Assembly: GCA_016721245.1 (NCBI GenBank)
Contig: JADKIQ010000004.1
Location: forward strand, 248,001 to 312,000
Length of the DNA: 64,000 bases
Direction: 5' to 3'
Origin: Sphingobacteriales bacterium
GTDB lineage: Bacteria > Bacteroidota > Bacteroidia > Chitinophagales > JADIYW01
The notes below the pieces were generated by a model. The model ran no database searches. It was not told where the DNA came from and saw nothing but the letters and a program-made list of their open reading frames with translations. Shown one piece after another: positions 8,754 to 18,054 of the stretch (position 1 is its first letter; each line of letters begins with the position of its first letter). The position numbers and the translations under genes were made by a program.

Positions 8754-9188
8754 GTGTCATTTGGCTCGACAACACCTGCAACATATACTGCACCTACAGC
8801 GGTTTCTAATCCAACTACTGATGAGGATTTAGGAAATATAACAATTACAAAAGGGGCTACAACAATTTTAAATAATACTACTGCTCGTAATTCTCTGGCA
8901 GGAACGATTGGTACAGCAACAGGAACAGCAGGTAGTTATTCTAATTTTACATCTTTTGGTCCTTATACACTTTTAACAGGTCAAGCTTATAATTTTAGTG
9001 CAACAACAGTTGATGCAGGAAATGGTTATTCATCTGCAATAGGTATTTACATAGACTATAACAGAGATGGTGATTTTATTGATGCTGGTGAAACTGTTTA
9101 TGTATCAGGTTCAACTACAGCTGGTCCACACACAGAGTCGGGCAGTTTCACAGTGCCATTGGTTCTAGCCTTGGTTATGCAAGAATGA
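8754..9188 (+). CDS. First GEVED-domain fragment of the broken surface protein
   Basis: An open segment of 144 codons within the interrupted gene. GIYIDYNRDGDFIDAGETVY matches the core of a GEVED domain, a beta-sandwich module common in secreted Bacteroidota proteins. The end of the domain (ARMRIVVNEG, then WGEYEEYLINL) is in another frame and starts the next fragment at 9185, so a single indel near 9160-9180 splits the domain. The frame is open upstream of 8754 to about 8555, so the ATG is not meaningful. Confidence 0.6.
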   Translation: MSFGSTTPATYTAPTAVSNPTTDEDLGNITITKGATTILNNTTARNSLAGTIGTATGTAGSYSNFTSFGPYTLLTGQAYNFSATTVDAGNGYSSAIGIYIDYNRDGDFIDAGETVYVSGSTTAGPHTESGSFTVPLVLALVMQE

Positions 9189-11530
9189 GAATAGTAGTTA
9201 ATGAAGGAGCAGTAACTGGCCCAACAATGAGTGTTAGCTGGGGCGAATACGAAGAATATTTAATCAATTTACAACCTGATGTTACTGCTTATTCATGGAG
9301 CGATGGTTCCAGTTCTGTTGGGGCAACCAATCCTCTTTCTCAAAGTCCAACAACCAATACATCCTATACTTGCACGGCAACTGTAAATGGTTGTCCTGTG
9401 GTTTCTACTACTGTTCCGGTTACAGTTACTACTGTTGCACCACCAACAGCAGTAATATCCAGTTCTTCACAATGCGGTAGTGCTATACCAACGGTTTCCG
9501 TTACTCCATCCGGTTCGGGTGTTGCCGGTGATTTAAGATGGTATGACGCAAGCAGCGGCGGAACATTATTACAAACGGGTGGTACAACTTATGGTACTGC
9601 AATTTCATCCAATACTACTTTTTATGTGGCGCAGGTATCCGGTTCTTGTGAGAGCACCACACGTACGGCATTAACCGTTACCGTAGTGAGCCCGGATGCA
9701 TTGTCGGCATCAGCAACTTCTACTTCCATTTGTCAGGGCGCAAGTATAGATTTATCTACTTCACAAACAGGTAGTACAAATTCCTATGCACTGACCTGGA
9801 CTTCATCACCGGTTTCCGGCAGTGGTATTGGAGCAGGCGGCACGTCAGGTAGTTTGAGCCCTTCTGTAACAACGGTTACGCCAACAGCACCGGGTACTTA
9901 TATATATACCATTACAGGGGTAGATGGTAGTTGTACTGCAACGAACACGGTTTCGGTGACGGTAGGTGCTGCACCTGCGATTACAACGAGTCCTTCTAAT
10001 GCATCTATTGTAGTAGGCGGCAATACTTCATTTACAGTTGTTGCCAGAAATACGCCAACTTCGTATGTATGGGAAGTAAACACAGGTAGTGGTTGGACAA
10101 CAGTAACGAATGGTGGTGTGTACACTAATGCCACTACTGCAACACTAAATATTACCGGTGCCACTTTTGCTATGAACGGATATCAATACAGGGTGACGGC
10201 AAGCAACAGTTGCGGAAGTTCAACCGTATCTGCTACCGCTACATTAACGGTAACAATAGTGTATTGTACACCATCAAGTTCAGGAACAGCCACCTACATC
10301 AACAGCTTTTCAACATCCAGTGGTCTTACCAATATTTCAAATCTTACAACAGGATACACAACAGGTGGATATATTAATTATTCAGCTTCACTCTCCGCCA
10401 GTCAATATCAAAATACAGCCATTACCTGCAATATAACCTATGTAGGCGGTACGGCAGGTTTAGGTATTTGGGTAGACTGGAACAACAATGGTTCTTTTTT
10501 AGATGCCGGAGAAAATGTCTATAATACCAGTGGTTGTGTGGCAACAGGAACTTATAATCCTAGTTTTACAATACCAACGAGTCAGCCGGCAGGAAACTAC
10601 CGAATGCGTGTAGTAGTGGATTACGTTGGTTGTACTCCAACACCTTGTGCTATTGCAGGTACCAGAGGAGAAGTGGAAGATTATACATTGACAGTAGTGG
10701 TACCTCCAACTCCAACCATTACGAGTTTGGGTGCTTCAAGTGGTTGCACCGGTTCATCTATAACCATTAATGGTACCAACTTTATTGGTATAACAGCGGC
10801 CAATGTTAGAATTGGCGGTACAGCTGTTACATCGATCACTTCATTTACCTCAACTCAAATTATTGCCGTTATCGGTTCAGGGACAACAGGTACGGTAAGC
10901 GTGATAACCGGAGGTGGAACAGCCACCAGTTCAGGAACCTTTACTATATTGAGTTTGCCTGCAAATCCGGCGGCACCGACCAGCAACTCACCACAATGTA
11001 CATCACCGGGCGTTACTTTAACCGCTACTGGAAGTGCACCGGGCGGGGAGACCTGGTACTGGCAAACAACAGCTTCCGGTACAACTATTAATACAGGTGT
11101 TAACGACCAACCTACATATAATGTAACCTCATCAGGAACCTATCATATCCGTTCTTATAACGGAAATTGTTGGAGTATAGGTGCAGGCAGTTTAGCAGTT
11201 ACCGTCAATACGGTTCCAAGCGCATCTATTACACCCACTCCGGCAAATAGTGCAACGGGTGTTTGTTATGCTGGTGTAGGAGCTGTGACTGCTGTTTCCT
11301 GGGCTGCAACGGCAACAGCTACTTCATATGATGTGTATTTCGGAGCGGGTTCACTACCAGGTACTGTAACGGCAAATGTTACGACTAATTCATGGACCAT
11401 CAGGTACTTTATCAGCAAGTACCACATATTTTGGAAAGTGGCTAAAAATGCCTGCGGCGATGCGGTAAGATCAACAAATTGGTCTTTACCAACAATGCTA
11501 CCAGACTGCTATTGTGCTTCCAACAGGTGA
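9185..11530 (+). CDS. GEVED/Ig-like repeat middle part of the giant surface protein
   Basis: 781 codons of open frame. It begins with the end of the first GEVED domain (WGEYEEYLINLQPD). Ig-like/PKD-like modules with paired cysteines follow (CTATVNGCPVVSTTVPVTV, CTATNTVSVTVGAAP). A second GEVED domain comes next (IWVDWNNNGSFLDAGENVY ... GEVEDYTLTVV), then an IPT/TIG-like module (ITSLGASSGCTGSSITINGT) and further Ig-like units. Composition is dominated by Thr, Ser, Gly and Ala, with almost no charged residues, as usual for T9SS surface proteins. The C-terminal 40 residues are out of register with the expected ending, indicating a shift near 11400 and another at 11525. There is no signal peptide at its start, so it is not an independent gene. 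Confidence 0.72.
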   Translation: MRIVVNEGAVTGPTMSVSWGEYEEYLINLQPDVTAYSWSDGSSSVGATNPLSQSPTTNTSYTCTATVNGCPVVSTTVPVTVTTVAPPTAVISSSSQCGSAIPTVSVTPSGSGVAGDLRWYDASSGGTLLQTGGTTYGTAISSNTTFYVAQVSGSCESTTRTALTVTVVSPDALSASATSTSICQGASIDLSTSQTGSTNSYALTWTSSPVSGSGIGAGGTSGSLSPSVTTVTPTAPGTYIYTITGVDGSCTATNTVSVTVGAAPAITTSPSNASIVVGGNTSFTVVARNTPTSYVWEVNTGSGWTTVTNGGVYTNATTATLNITGATFAMNGYQYRVTASNSCGSSTVSATATLTVTIVYCTPSSSGTATYINSFSTSSGLTNISNLTTGYTTGGYINYSASLSASQYQNTAITCNITYVGGTAGLGIWVDWNNNGSFLDAGENVYNTSGCVATGTYNPSFTIPTSQPAGNYRMRVVVDYVGCTPTPCAIAGTRGEVEDYTLTVVVPPTPTITSLGASSGCTGSSITINGTNFIGITAANVRIGGTAVTSITSFTSTQIIAVIGSGTTGTVSVITGGGTATSSGTFTILSLPANPAAPTSNSPQCTSPGVTLTATGSAPGGETWYWQTTASGTTINTGVNDQPTYNVTSSGTYHIRSYNGNCWSIGAGSLAVTVNTVPSASITPTPANSATGVCYAGVGAVTAVSWAATATATSYDVYFGAGSLPGTVTANVTTNSWTIRYFISKYHIFWKVAKNACGDAVRSTNWSLPTMLPDCYCASNR

Positions 11531-12206
11531 TGCTGGTGAAGGTATTACAGGTGTTACATTTAATGCAATCATTAATACCGGAACTGGTTTTAATACTTAT
11601 ACTGATTATACCGAAACTCAAAGTACAACGGTAGAACCAGGCACAGCTTATAACTTAAGTGTTTTTGTAAATACAGGAGGTAATTTTACAAACTATCAAA
11701 AAGCCTGGATTGATTGGAATCAAGATGGTGTATTTAACACAACCACTGAGGAATATACCTTAGGAACTGCTGTTAATGTAACTAATGGAATAAGTAGTTT
11801 GTGTCCATTTAGTATTACAGTTCCATCAGGTGCTACTTTAGGTACTACACGCATGAGAGTTTCTTCAAGATTTAATGGATATGCAACTGCCTGTCAACCA
11901 GCTCATTTGGTGAAGCATGAAGATTATACAATTGTTGTGACAGCACCTACAGGCTGCACCGGTACACCATCAGGAGGCACTGTAACCGTGACACCAAGTG
12001 AAGGTGCACCTGCATCAACGTTATGCCGTATCGGCTACGGGTTATACCAGCGGTTTGGGTATAACTTATTTATGGCAATCCAACACCAATGGTGCGGGCT
12101 GGGTGGATATTGGTACGGCAAGTTCTACTTATGCTTCATTAACAGGTTTAACAGCACCTGCGTTTGGTACAGTTATTCAATACAGATTACTGGTAACCTG
12201 TACTAA
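11514..12206 (+). CDS. Third GEVED-domain fragment of the giant surface protein
   Basis: The useful part (about residues 1-165) forms a GEVED domain: GVTFNAIINTGTGFNTYTDY, then AWIDWNQDGVFNTTTEEYTL, RMRVSSRFNG and KHEDYTIVV. The last 60 residues (CRIGYGLYQRFGYNLFMA onward) have a different composition and are an out-of-frame reading of the next fragment; the true frame there starts at 11998. It therefore joins the fragments at 9185-11530 and 11998-15570, with one indel at each side. Confidence 0.6.
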   Translation: MLPTGDAGEGITGVTFNAIINTGTGFNTYTDYTETQSTTVEPGTAYNLSVFVNTGGNFTNYQKAWIDWNQDGVFNTTTEEYTLGTAVNVTNGISSLCPFSITVPSGATLGTTRMRVSSRFNGYATACQPAHLVKHEDYTIVVTAPTGCTGTPSGGTVTVTPSEGAPASTLCRIGYGLYQRFGYNLFMAIQHQWCGLGGYWYGKFYLCFINRFNSTCVWYSYSIQITGNLY

Positions 12207-15200
12207 TTCAAGTCAGAGTGCATACTCCTCTACAGGTACATTCACTTCCGGCTATTGTACACCATCCGGCAGCAACGGATCTTACTGGATCACTAATTTC
12301 ACTACAACAACTGGTATCACTAATATCAACAATACATCCGCGGCTGGAGTAGGCGGTTTTTCTAATTTTACCGCTCAATCCTGTTCACAGTATCAGGGAA
12401 GTGCAGTCAATCTATCTATTTCTACGAATACAAGCACACATTATTTCTATGTGTGGGTTGACTGGAACAATGATGGTGATTTTGGTGACGCCGGTGAAGA
12501 TATAGTAACATCTACTACAACATTCCTGTCTTCATACTCAGGATCATACACTATACCTTTAACACAAGCTGCAGGTTCTTACAGAATGAGGGTTGGACAA
12601 AACTGGTCAGCTACGATTCTTACTCCATGTGGTACTTCATCAAATGGAGAGTACGAAGATTATATCTTTACAGTAGTGGCATTACCTGCATGTTCGGGCA
12701 CACCATCAGCGGGTACCGTTGTTTATAGTGGTGCGACCTTATGTGCGAATGTTGGTTCCGCAACAATTACTAATTCAGGTTTTACAACAGGATTTTCCGG
12801 TCTTACGTATCAATGGTTATCTTCCAATGATAATTTTGCCACCGATACCTCATCAGTATCCGGAGGAAGTAATCCGGCTTCTTTAAGCACCGGAGCTTTA
12901 ACTGCCACTACATCCTATTTAGTAAGAGCATTTTGTTCAAACAGCGGAATCTATTCCTATTCTAATAAGATTTCAGTTCCTGTGAACGCACCGGCCATTT
13001 CCACTACCGTACCGGCCTCCAGATGTGATGCCGGAACCTTAACTATTTCAGCAACAGGTACCAGTGGTTCTACTATCCGTTGGTACAGTGCAGTAACGGC
13101 TGGCACTTTGCTGCAAACGGGTACTGCCGGAAGCGGTGCAGATGCTTACACCACTGCCTCATTGCCATATACTTCTAATAATACCTATTATGTGGAAGCA
13201 TTGAACGGAACATGTACCAGTATACCAAGAACTGCCGTAACGGCAAATGTGGTTCCGCCTACAACCAATCCAACGATTTCACCGATGCCAACTATTACTA
13301 TTTGCCGTGACAGTATATTAACGCTTAATGCAAGTGGCAGTACAGTTGCAACCACTACATTGCTTAATGAAGGATTTGAGAGTACAACTTTCCTTCCCAG
13401 TACATTTAATATACCAACACCTAACGGGGATGGTGATTATTTCCAATCGAGTAGTTATTATTTTGAAGGAACCAAAGCAATAGGTCTGTATTCTGAAACG
13501 GACTTTTGGGATTGGTTCGGACTTTTTGGTGAAGCAGGGAATGTGAATATGGTACAAGCTACTCCAATGGATTTAAGCAGCTATCTGGATGCTAAACTGA
13601 CATTCTATCACATCTGTGCTACAGAAGATGGATATGACTTTGGTATTGTTCAGTACAATGATGGAACTGGCTGGAAGAATTTCCCTTCTTCCGCTTATAC
13701 CGGATCAGCTACGCTTGCAGATGCTAATGGAAACTTATCAATAACGGATCAGGTAGCATTCGATAAAGCAAGTTATAGTGACTGGGATGCTACCTTTACT
13801 GATGATTTATATGATTATTTAGATCTAAGTGCAACTGGTTATGATCCTGGTAATTCATCTGCTTTATGGAAGAGAGAATCAATTGATTTGACACCATTTA
13901 TGACAAATAATTTCCGGGTACGTTTCAGATATACTTTTGATGATGTTACAGATTATTACGGATGGTTGATTGACAGTATTGCTATTACCGGTAATCAGGC
14001 TATTAAATATGCGTGGTCGCCAAATACCGGCTTATACACCAATGCTGCTGCAACCACAGCGTATGATTCTTTGACGACACCGAATGCAGCAACAGTATAT
14101 GCAAAACCTACAGCAACCACAACATACAAGGCTATAGCTTATACCGGACCTGCTCCTGCTACCTGCAGTGGAAATGCCAGTGTGACTGTCAATGTGACTC
14201 AAAAACCAACGGCTACTATCAATGCAGCCAGACCATACTTATGTGATGCAACGGCTCAATTATCTGTAAGTGCTCTAACTCCTCCAACTGCTACCATAAA
14301 CTGGACAAATGCATCCGGAACAGGTAGTGCATCTGCTACGGGTTCACCTGCCACGGTTTCAGGATTGGCCGGTACTACCGTTTATAATGTAAAAGCAACG
14401 GATGGAGTGTGTGTAGATGTTCCATTAGGTACCTCAACAGTAGTAACCCCATCAGTAGATAACTCGAGCATAGCTACTTCACCATCAGCCGGTGTGTCTG
14501 TATGTAACTATTGTGTTTATCAGGATGGTAATACAAAAACCTATTATAACAGTACAGATGGTAAAATCATTGCATCCATTACCGATGAAACCAGTAATGC
14601 CGCAAGTTTGGGTGAAACGGAAATATGCTTTAAGGCATTATCCGGACCGGGAAGTGTTACAGATAATTTAGGATATACCCAGCCATATTTAGGAAGGGTT
14701 TGGACGATACATCCTGCGGCAGGTTCTAGAGCACTGGTCACACTTTACTTTACAGACGCTGAATTAGCAGCATTACAGGCAGCAGCGAATTCAGGTCCGT
14801 ATCAGTTTTCTGGTTACTATTCCTTGTCATTGACAAAATATTCTAATGGAGGTAGTACTTTCACGCCTGATTACACAGCACCTGCGTCAACAGGGGGTAC
14901 GGGAGTTAGTGGAAACTTTAGTTCGTTTAATACAACGGACCATAAGGTTCAGTTTGCAGTTGATGATTTTTCAACATTCTACATTCATCCGGTATTGTAT
15001 CCGTTTGCAGCATTGCCTGTTGAACTCGTATCTTTTACAGGATGGAATGCCGGAGAGAAAAACGAGTTAGAATGGAAAACTGCTTCAGAATTAAATACAC
15101 TTAAGTTTGTAGTAGAAAAGAAAATTGACGGCGGCAGCTTTACATATTTAGGTGAACTACCTGCAGCGGGTAACTCCAGTCAGTTACGAACGTACAATTT

Positions 15201-15570
15201 TTCTGATTTGAATCCTGTTGTTGGTAATAATTATTACAGATTAAAAATAATTGACACAGATGGTAAATTCTCTTACAGCAATATTATCAATGTTCCGTTA
15301 AGTGAAGTATTGACCAATAATTTTGTGAGCGTATATCCGAATCCAACGGGTGGAGAATTAAATGTTGGCATTCAGTCTACAGCTGCATACGATACGAAAG
15401 TGCTGGTGTATGACGTTATCGGCACGAAGATGTTTGAACAAAACAAAGATCTTATAAAAGGATTGAATACCGTTCAATTTGATTTCAGTTCATTTGCAAA
15501 AGGTGCATACATTTTACACTTTACAGATAATAACGGTAAAACACATACAACAAAATTTGTGAAAGAATAA
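11998..15570 (+). CDS. C-terminal part of the giant surface protein with T9SS type A sorting domain
   Basis: 1190 codons, unbroken. It holds a fourth GEVED domain (VWVDWNNDGDFGDAGEDIV ... GEYEDYIFTVV, about residues 150-230), Ig-like modules, and a MAM/concanavalin-like segment (LNEGFESTTFLPSTFN to WLIDSIAITG) with an FRVRFRYTFDD core. The C-terminal T9SS type A sorting domain (about 1110-1190) has SVYPNPTGGELNVGI and GAYILHFTDNNGKTHTTKF. Such a tail sends the protein through the type IX secretion system to the surface, where it is cleaved. Before it, ELEWKTASELNTLKFVVEKK is the linker commonly found in these proteins. The first ATG is internal; the true start is probably 5454. A strong terminator follows at 15590. 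Confidence 0.82.
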   Translation: MKVHLHQRYAVSATGYTSGLGITYLWQSNTNGAGWVDIGTASSTYASLTGLTAPAFGTVIQYRLLVTCTNSSQSAYSSTGTFTSGYCTPSGSNGSYWITNFTTTTGITNINNTSAAGVGGFSNFTAQSCSQYQGSAVNLSISTNTSTHYFYVWVDWNNDGDFGDAGEDIVTSTTTFLSSYSGSYTIPLTQAAGSYRMRVGQNWSATILTPCGTSSNGEYEDYIFTVVALPACSGTPSAGTVVYSGATLCANVGSATITNSGFTTGFSGLTYQWLSSNDNFATDTSSVSGGSNPASLSTGALTATTSYLVRAFCSNSGIYSYSNKISVPVNAPAISTTVPASRCDAGTLTISATGTSGSTIRWYSAVTAGTLLQTGTAGSGADAYTTASLPYTSNNTYYVEALNGTCTSIPRTAVTANVVPPTTNPTISPMPTITICRDSILTLNASGSTVATTTLLNEGFESTTFLPSTFNIPTPNGDGDYFQSSSYYFEGTKAIGLYSETDFWDWFGLFGEAGNVNMVQATPMDLSSYLDAKLTFYHICATEDGYDFGIVQYNDGTGWKNFPSSAYTGSATLADANGNLSITDQVAFDKASYSDWDATFTDDLYDYLDLSATGYDPGNSSALWKRESIDLTPFMTNNFRVRFRYTFDDVTDYYGWLIDSIAITGNQAIKYAWSPNTGLYTNAAATTAYDSLTTPNAATVYAKPTATTTYKAIAYTGPAPATCSGNASVTVNVTQKPTATINAARPYLCDATAQLSVSALTPPTATINWTNASGTGSASATGSPATVSGLAGTTVYNVKATDGVCVDVPLGTSTVVTPSVDNSSIATSPSAGVSVCNYCVYQDGNTKTYYNSTDGKIIASITDETSNAASLGETEICFKALSGPGSVTDNLGYTQPYLGRVWTIHPAAGSRALVTLYFTDAELAALQAAANSGPYQFSGYYSLSLTKYSNGGSTFTPDYTAPASTGGTGVSGNFSSFNTTDHKVQFAVDDFSTFYIHPVLYPFAALPVELVSFTGWNAGEKNELEWKTASELNTLKFVVEKKIDGGSFTYLGELPAAGNSSQLRTYNFSDLNPVVGNNYYRLKIIDTDGKFSYSNIINVPLSEVLTNNFVSVYPNPTGGELNVGIQSTAAYDTKVLVYDVIGTKMFEQNKDLIKGLNTVQFDFSSFAKGAYILHFTDNNGKTHTTKFVKE

Positions 15571-15589
15571 ATAGAATTACTGATTTTTA

Positions 15590-15620
15590 AAGTCCTTACA
15601 CTTGTAAGGACTTTTTTTTT
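15590..15620 (+). terminator. Rho-independent terminator of the giant surface-protein gene
   Basis: A perfect 11-bp stem, AAGTCCTTACA (15590-15600) with TGTAAGGACTT (15603-15613), carries a two-base loop and is followed by a T run to 15620. It lies 20 bases after the stop codon. Confidence 0.92.
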
Positions 15621-15957
15621 GCAGATTTCTTGATAAAAAATAAGAAAATATATTTTGCTGTTGACAATTCAGTTTATTGTTTCTAATATTGGCAATATGG
15701 TTGAACTTTACACTCCTTTACACTTTCTTTCATTTCTTATTAATTCTCCTTGCCAAAGAGTTTTAAAAGATAATATCTCATTTGTGTACAGCAATTCTGT
15801 ATTTCCTGTAGGTAGTACTCTTTGTAAAATAAGTGATTCGTTTACACAATTCTTTTATTTAAAAAATAATTATTCCATCAGAATGGAATGATTACATACT
15901 GCTCATCCGAAAGAAAATTGAAAGTCTGAAACATAAAGACAAAAACCCCAAAAAAGA
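15621..15957. other. Gene-free spacer
   Basis: About 337 bases between two terminators. The only open frame (15655-15891, plus) starts with TTG, has no ribosome-binding site and resembles no family I know. Nothing else was recognised. Confidence 0.5.
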
Positions 15958-15980
15958 AAGCCGCAATATAATTGCGGCTT
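15958..15980 (-). terminator. Bidirectional hairpin terminator after the FtsE-like gene
   Basis: AAGCCGCAAT (15958-15967) pairs with ATTGCGGCTT (15971-15980). On the minus strand the stem is followed by CTTTTTTGGGG, and on the plus strand by a run of eight Ts. It lies 20 bases past the stop of the minus-strand ATPase gene. Confidence 0.85.
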
Positions 15981-15999
15981 CTTTTTTTTCTGAAAATAA

Positions 16000-16731
16000 T
16001 TATCTCACAAAATGTGAATCATCTCTGCTGATGGAGTTGTAGCCGCACATATAAATGATGCCGGGATATTTTTCAATCAGCTGATAATTATGTGTAGCAA
16101 AAATCATGGGTGTTTGTGTTTCTTTGAAAATGGAATAAAATAAATTCATGATTTCATCTGTGGTTTCCGGATCTAAATTGCCGGTAGGTTCATCGGCTAA
16201 AATTAATTCCGGATGATTAAGCAGTGCACGTGCTATAACAACGCGCTGTTGTTCGCCACCGGAAAGCTGACTCGGATATTTCTGTGTTTTATCCGTTAGT
16301 TTTACCATTTCCAGCGATTCTTCAATCGTGGTTTTTATTTTAGATTTATCTGTCCAGCCGATAGCGCGCAGCACAAATTCCAGGTTGTCAAAAATATTTC
16401 TGTCAGACAGTAATTGGAAATCCTGAAACACGATTCCCAGTCGTCTGCGCAGATTGGGTACATCCGATTTTTTCAGCGTTTTTAAATTATAACCGCATAC
16501 ATCTGCCTCACCAATATTGAATTCCAAATCGCCATATAAGGTTTTGAGTAAACTGCTTTTTCCGCTGCCGGTTCTTCCGATCAGATAAACGAAATCACCT
16601 TTGCGTACTTCAAAATTTACATTGTCCAGCACCAAATGTTTATGATGCATAATTTTTGCATTCTTAATGTCTACCACTCGGGGCATTATCTTAGATACTA
16701 TTGGATTATTTATTTCTACGACCTGACTCAT
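16000..16731 (-). CDS. ftsE: FtsE-like ABC transporter ATP-binding protein
   Basis: 243 aa from the chosen ATG (MSQVVEINNP). All nucleotide-binding motifs are present: Walker A GRTGSGKS (52-59), Q-loop VFQDFQLL (101-108), signature LSGGEQQR (156-163), Walker B LILADEP (176-182) and H-loop His214 (FATHN). The LLSDRNIFDNL stretch and short length match FtsE. FtsE works with FtsX at the division septum, coupling ATP hydrolysis to cell-wall hydrolase activation. No ftsX is next to it; separate location is common in Bacteroidota. An in-frame ATG ten codons upstream (at 16761) is possible but adds only poorly conserved residues. It is divergent from hemE. Confidence 0.85.
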   Translation of the reverse strand: MSQVVEINNPIVSKIMPRVVDIKNAKIMHHKHLVLDNVNFEVRKGDFVYLIGRTGSGKSSLLKTLYGDLEFNIGEADVCGYNLKTLKKSDVPNLRRRLGIVFQDFQLLSDRNIFDNLEFVLRAIGWTDKSKIKTTIEESLEMVKLTDKTQKYPSQLSGGEQQRVVIARALLNHPELILADEPTGNLDPETTDEIMNLFYSIFKETQTPMIFATHNYQLIEKYPGIIYMCGYNSISRDDSHFVR

Positions 16732-16832
16732 TTTAATTCGTTTATAGTTTTCAATTTGCAATTAGCAACCTTATTTATTGCACACTACAAATTTTGGTAT
16801 AAAAATAGGTAAAATTTAGGTGCAGGATTTCG

Positions 16833-16840
16833 TATTTTTG
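16833..16840 (+). promoter_or_regulatory. TAnnTTTG box (TATTTTTG) before hemE
   Basis: TATTTTTG fits TAnnTTTG and ends six bases before the hemE ATG at 16847, so the mRNA would have almost no leader. No TTG at standard spacing was found. Confidence 0.4.
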
Positions 16841-16846
16841 CCCATT

Positions 16847-17878
16847 ATGTTAACAAATGATTTGCTTTTAAGAGCCGCCAGAGGCGAAAATACCGAAAGA
16901 ATTCCGGTGTGGCTGATGAGACAAGCCGGACGTATTTTACCTGAATACAGAGCTGTGAGAAGCAGTGTAAACGGTTTTAAAGAGTTGGTAAAGAATCCTG
17001 AATTGATTTGCGAAGTAACAATACAGCCGGTAGATATTCTTGGCGTAGATGCAGCAATAATTTTCTCGGATATTCTGGTGATACCGGAAGCCATGGGGCT
17101 GAATTATGAAATGATTGAAAGTAAAGGTCCGTTTTTTCCAAAAACTATAAAAAGCAGTGCGGATGTAGAGCAGTTGACAACGGATGTGTTACCGAATCTG
17201 CAATATGTTTTTGAATCTATCAAACTGACTAAGGCTGCCTTGAACAATCGTGTGCCGCTGATTGGTTTTGCGGGTGCACCGTGGACGATATTCTCGTACA
17301 TGATAGAAGGAAAAGGCAGCAAGACATTTTCGGAAGCTAAGAAAATGCTGTATGTGAATCCTGTCTTATCACATCTCTTACTGGAAAAAATTACACAGTC
17401 AACCATTTCGTATTTAAAAGAACAAATCAGAAACGGTGCAGATATTGTGCAGGTGTTTGACAGCTGGGCAGGTGTGCTGAGTAAAGCACAGTACATAGAA
17501 TTCGCATTGCCGTATATGAAAAAGATTACGGATGCCATCACGGAAGTGCCGGTGATTTTATTTGCGAAAGATGCGCATTATATCATAGAAGAATTTGCGC
17601 AAACGAATTGTTCGGTTATTGGCTTAGACTGGACCATAGAGCCTCAGAAGGCGAGGAGCGAAGCCCCTAATAAAACTTTACAGGGTAATCTGGATCCGTG
17701 TGTGTTGTATGCGGATAAAGAAATGATAAAAGCGGAAGCAGAAAAAATGCTGCGTGCCTTTGGAAAACAAAATTATATCTGCAACCTGGGGCATGGTGTT
17801 TACCCGGATGTTGACTTCGAAAAAGCTAAGTACTTTATAGAAGTGGTGCAAGAATTTCAGGTAAGTAGTTTTTTGTAA
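16847..17878 (+). CDS. hemE: Uroporphyrinogen decarboxylase
   Basis: 343 aa from MLTNDLLLRA, matching the family's length and first residues; the frame is open nine codons further upstream, but those residues (MQDFVFLPI) are not family-like. HemE removes four acetate carboxyl groups from uroporphyrinogen III to give coproporphyrinogen III in haem synthesis. Signatures are PVWLMRQAGRILPEYR near the N-terminus, FSDILVIPEAMG with the conserved Asp, GFAGAPWTIFSYMIEG, and GLDWTI followed by KTLQGNLDPC. The linker between the last two motifs (PQKARSEAPN) is encoded by GC-rich sequence of repeat-like character. It stands alone, divergent from the FtsE-like gene, with a terminator at 17982. Confidence 0.95.
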   Translation: MLTNDLLLRAARGENTERIPVWLMRQAGRILPEYRAVRSSVNGFKELVKNPELICEVTIQPVDILGVDAAIIFSDILVIPEAMGLNYEMIESKGPFFPKTIKSSADVEQLTTDVLPNLQYVFESIKLTKAALNNRVPLIGFAGAPWTIFSYMIEGKGSKTFSEAKKMLYVNPVLSHLLLEKITQSTISYLKEQIRNGADIVQVFDSWAGVLSKAQYIEFALPYMKKITDAITEVPVILFAKDAHYIIEEFAQTNCSVIGLDWTIEPQKARSEAPNKTLQGNLDPCVLYADKEMIKAEAEKMLRAFGKQNYICNLGHGVYPDVDFEKAKYFIEVVQEFQVSSFL

Positions 17879-17981
17879 CTACAGCTATTTTCCTGAACGA
17901 CAAACATTTGGAAGTGATGGCGCTGGAGGAGAATGACAGGATACAGTCTTAAGGAATAAGGAACAAAGTAATAAAAAATAA

Positions 17982-18015
17982 AAAAAGCAAGAAGATAAAA
18001 TACTTCTTGCTTTTT
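17982..18015. terminator. Bidirectional terminator between hemE and the RNA-binding protein gene
   Basis: AAAAAGCAAGAAG (17982-17994) pairs with CTTCTTGCTTTTT (18003-18015) around an 8-base AT loop. It is A-rich before and T-rich after, so it can serve the two convergent genes. Confidence 0.8.
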
Positions 18016-18054
18016 ACTTACTACTTACTCCTTACTACTTATTCCTTACTATAT

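Larger units (their letters stand above)
5454..9188 (+). pseudogene. N-terminal part of a giant beta-helix/GEVED surface protein, broken by many frameshifts
   Basis: From the ATG at 5454, a long N-terminus with a hydrophobic secretion segment (KLFILPLFIFTMLFAQQG) is followed by Thr/Ser/Gly/Asn-rich sequence jumping between frames. Read through the shifts, it forms a parallel beta-helix of repeated NTI-type turns (for example TITNNTITSGATV, GITISNNSIADYY). It ends in a T9SS-protein-like stretch around 8290-8385 and a first GEVED domain (8754 onward). Breaks are visible near 5600, 5865-5950 (including TAG at 5948), 6800, 6970-7210, 7340, 8190, 8400, 8555 and 9170. Several lie at G or A runs (for example five Gs at about 6807), which fits consensus indels as well as real decay. 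The fragments continue into 9185-15570, so the original gene would span about 10.1 kb. Confidence 0.75.

Noticed and set aside
15655..15891. Open frame of 78 codons between two terminators
   Set aside because: TTG start, no ribosome-binding site, no promoter box, unfamiliar low-complexity sequence.
17640..17680. Repeat insertion in the hemE linker (GCCTCAGAAGGCGAGGAGCGAAGCC)
   Set aside because: The sequence looks repeat-like, but no second copy was found in the window and the protein length is normal, so an insertion cannot be supported.
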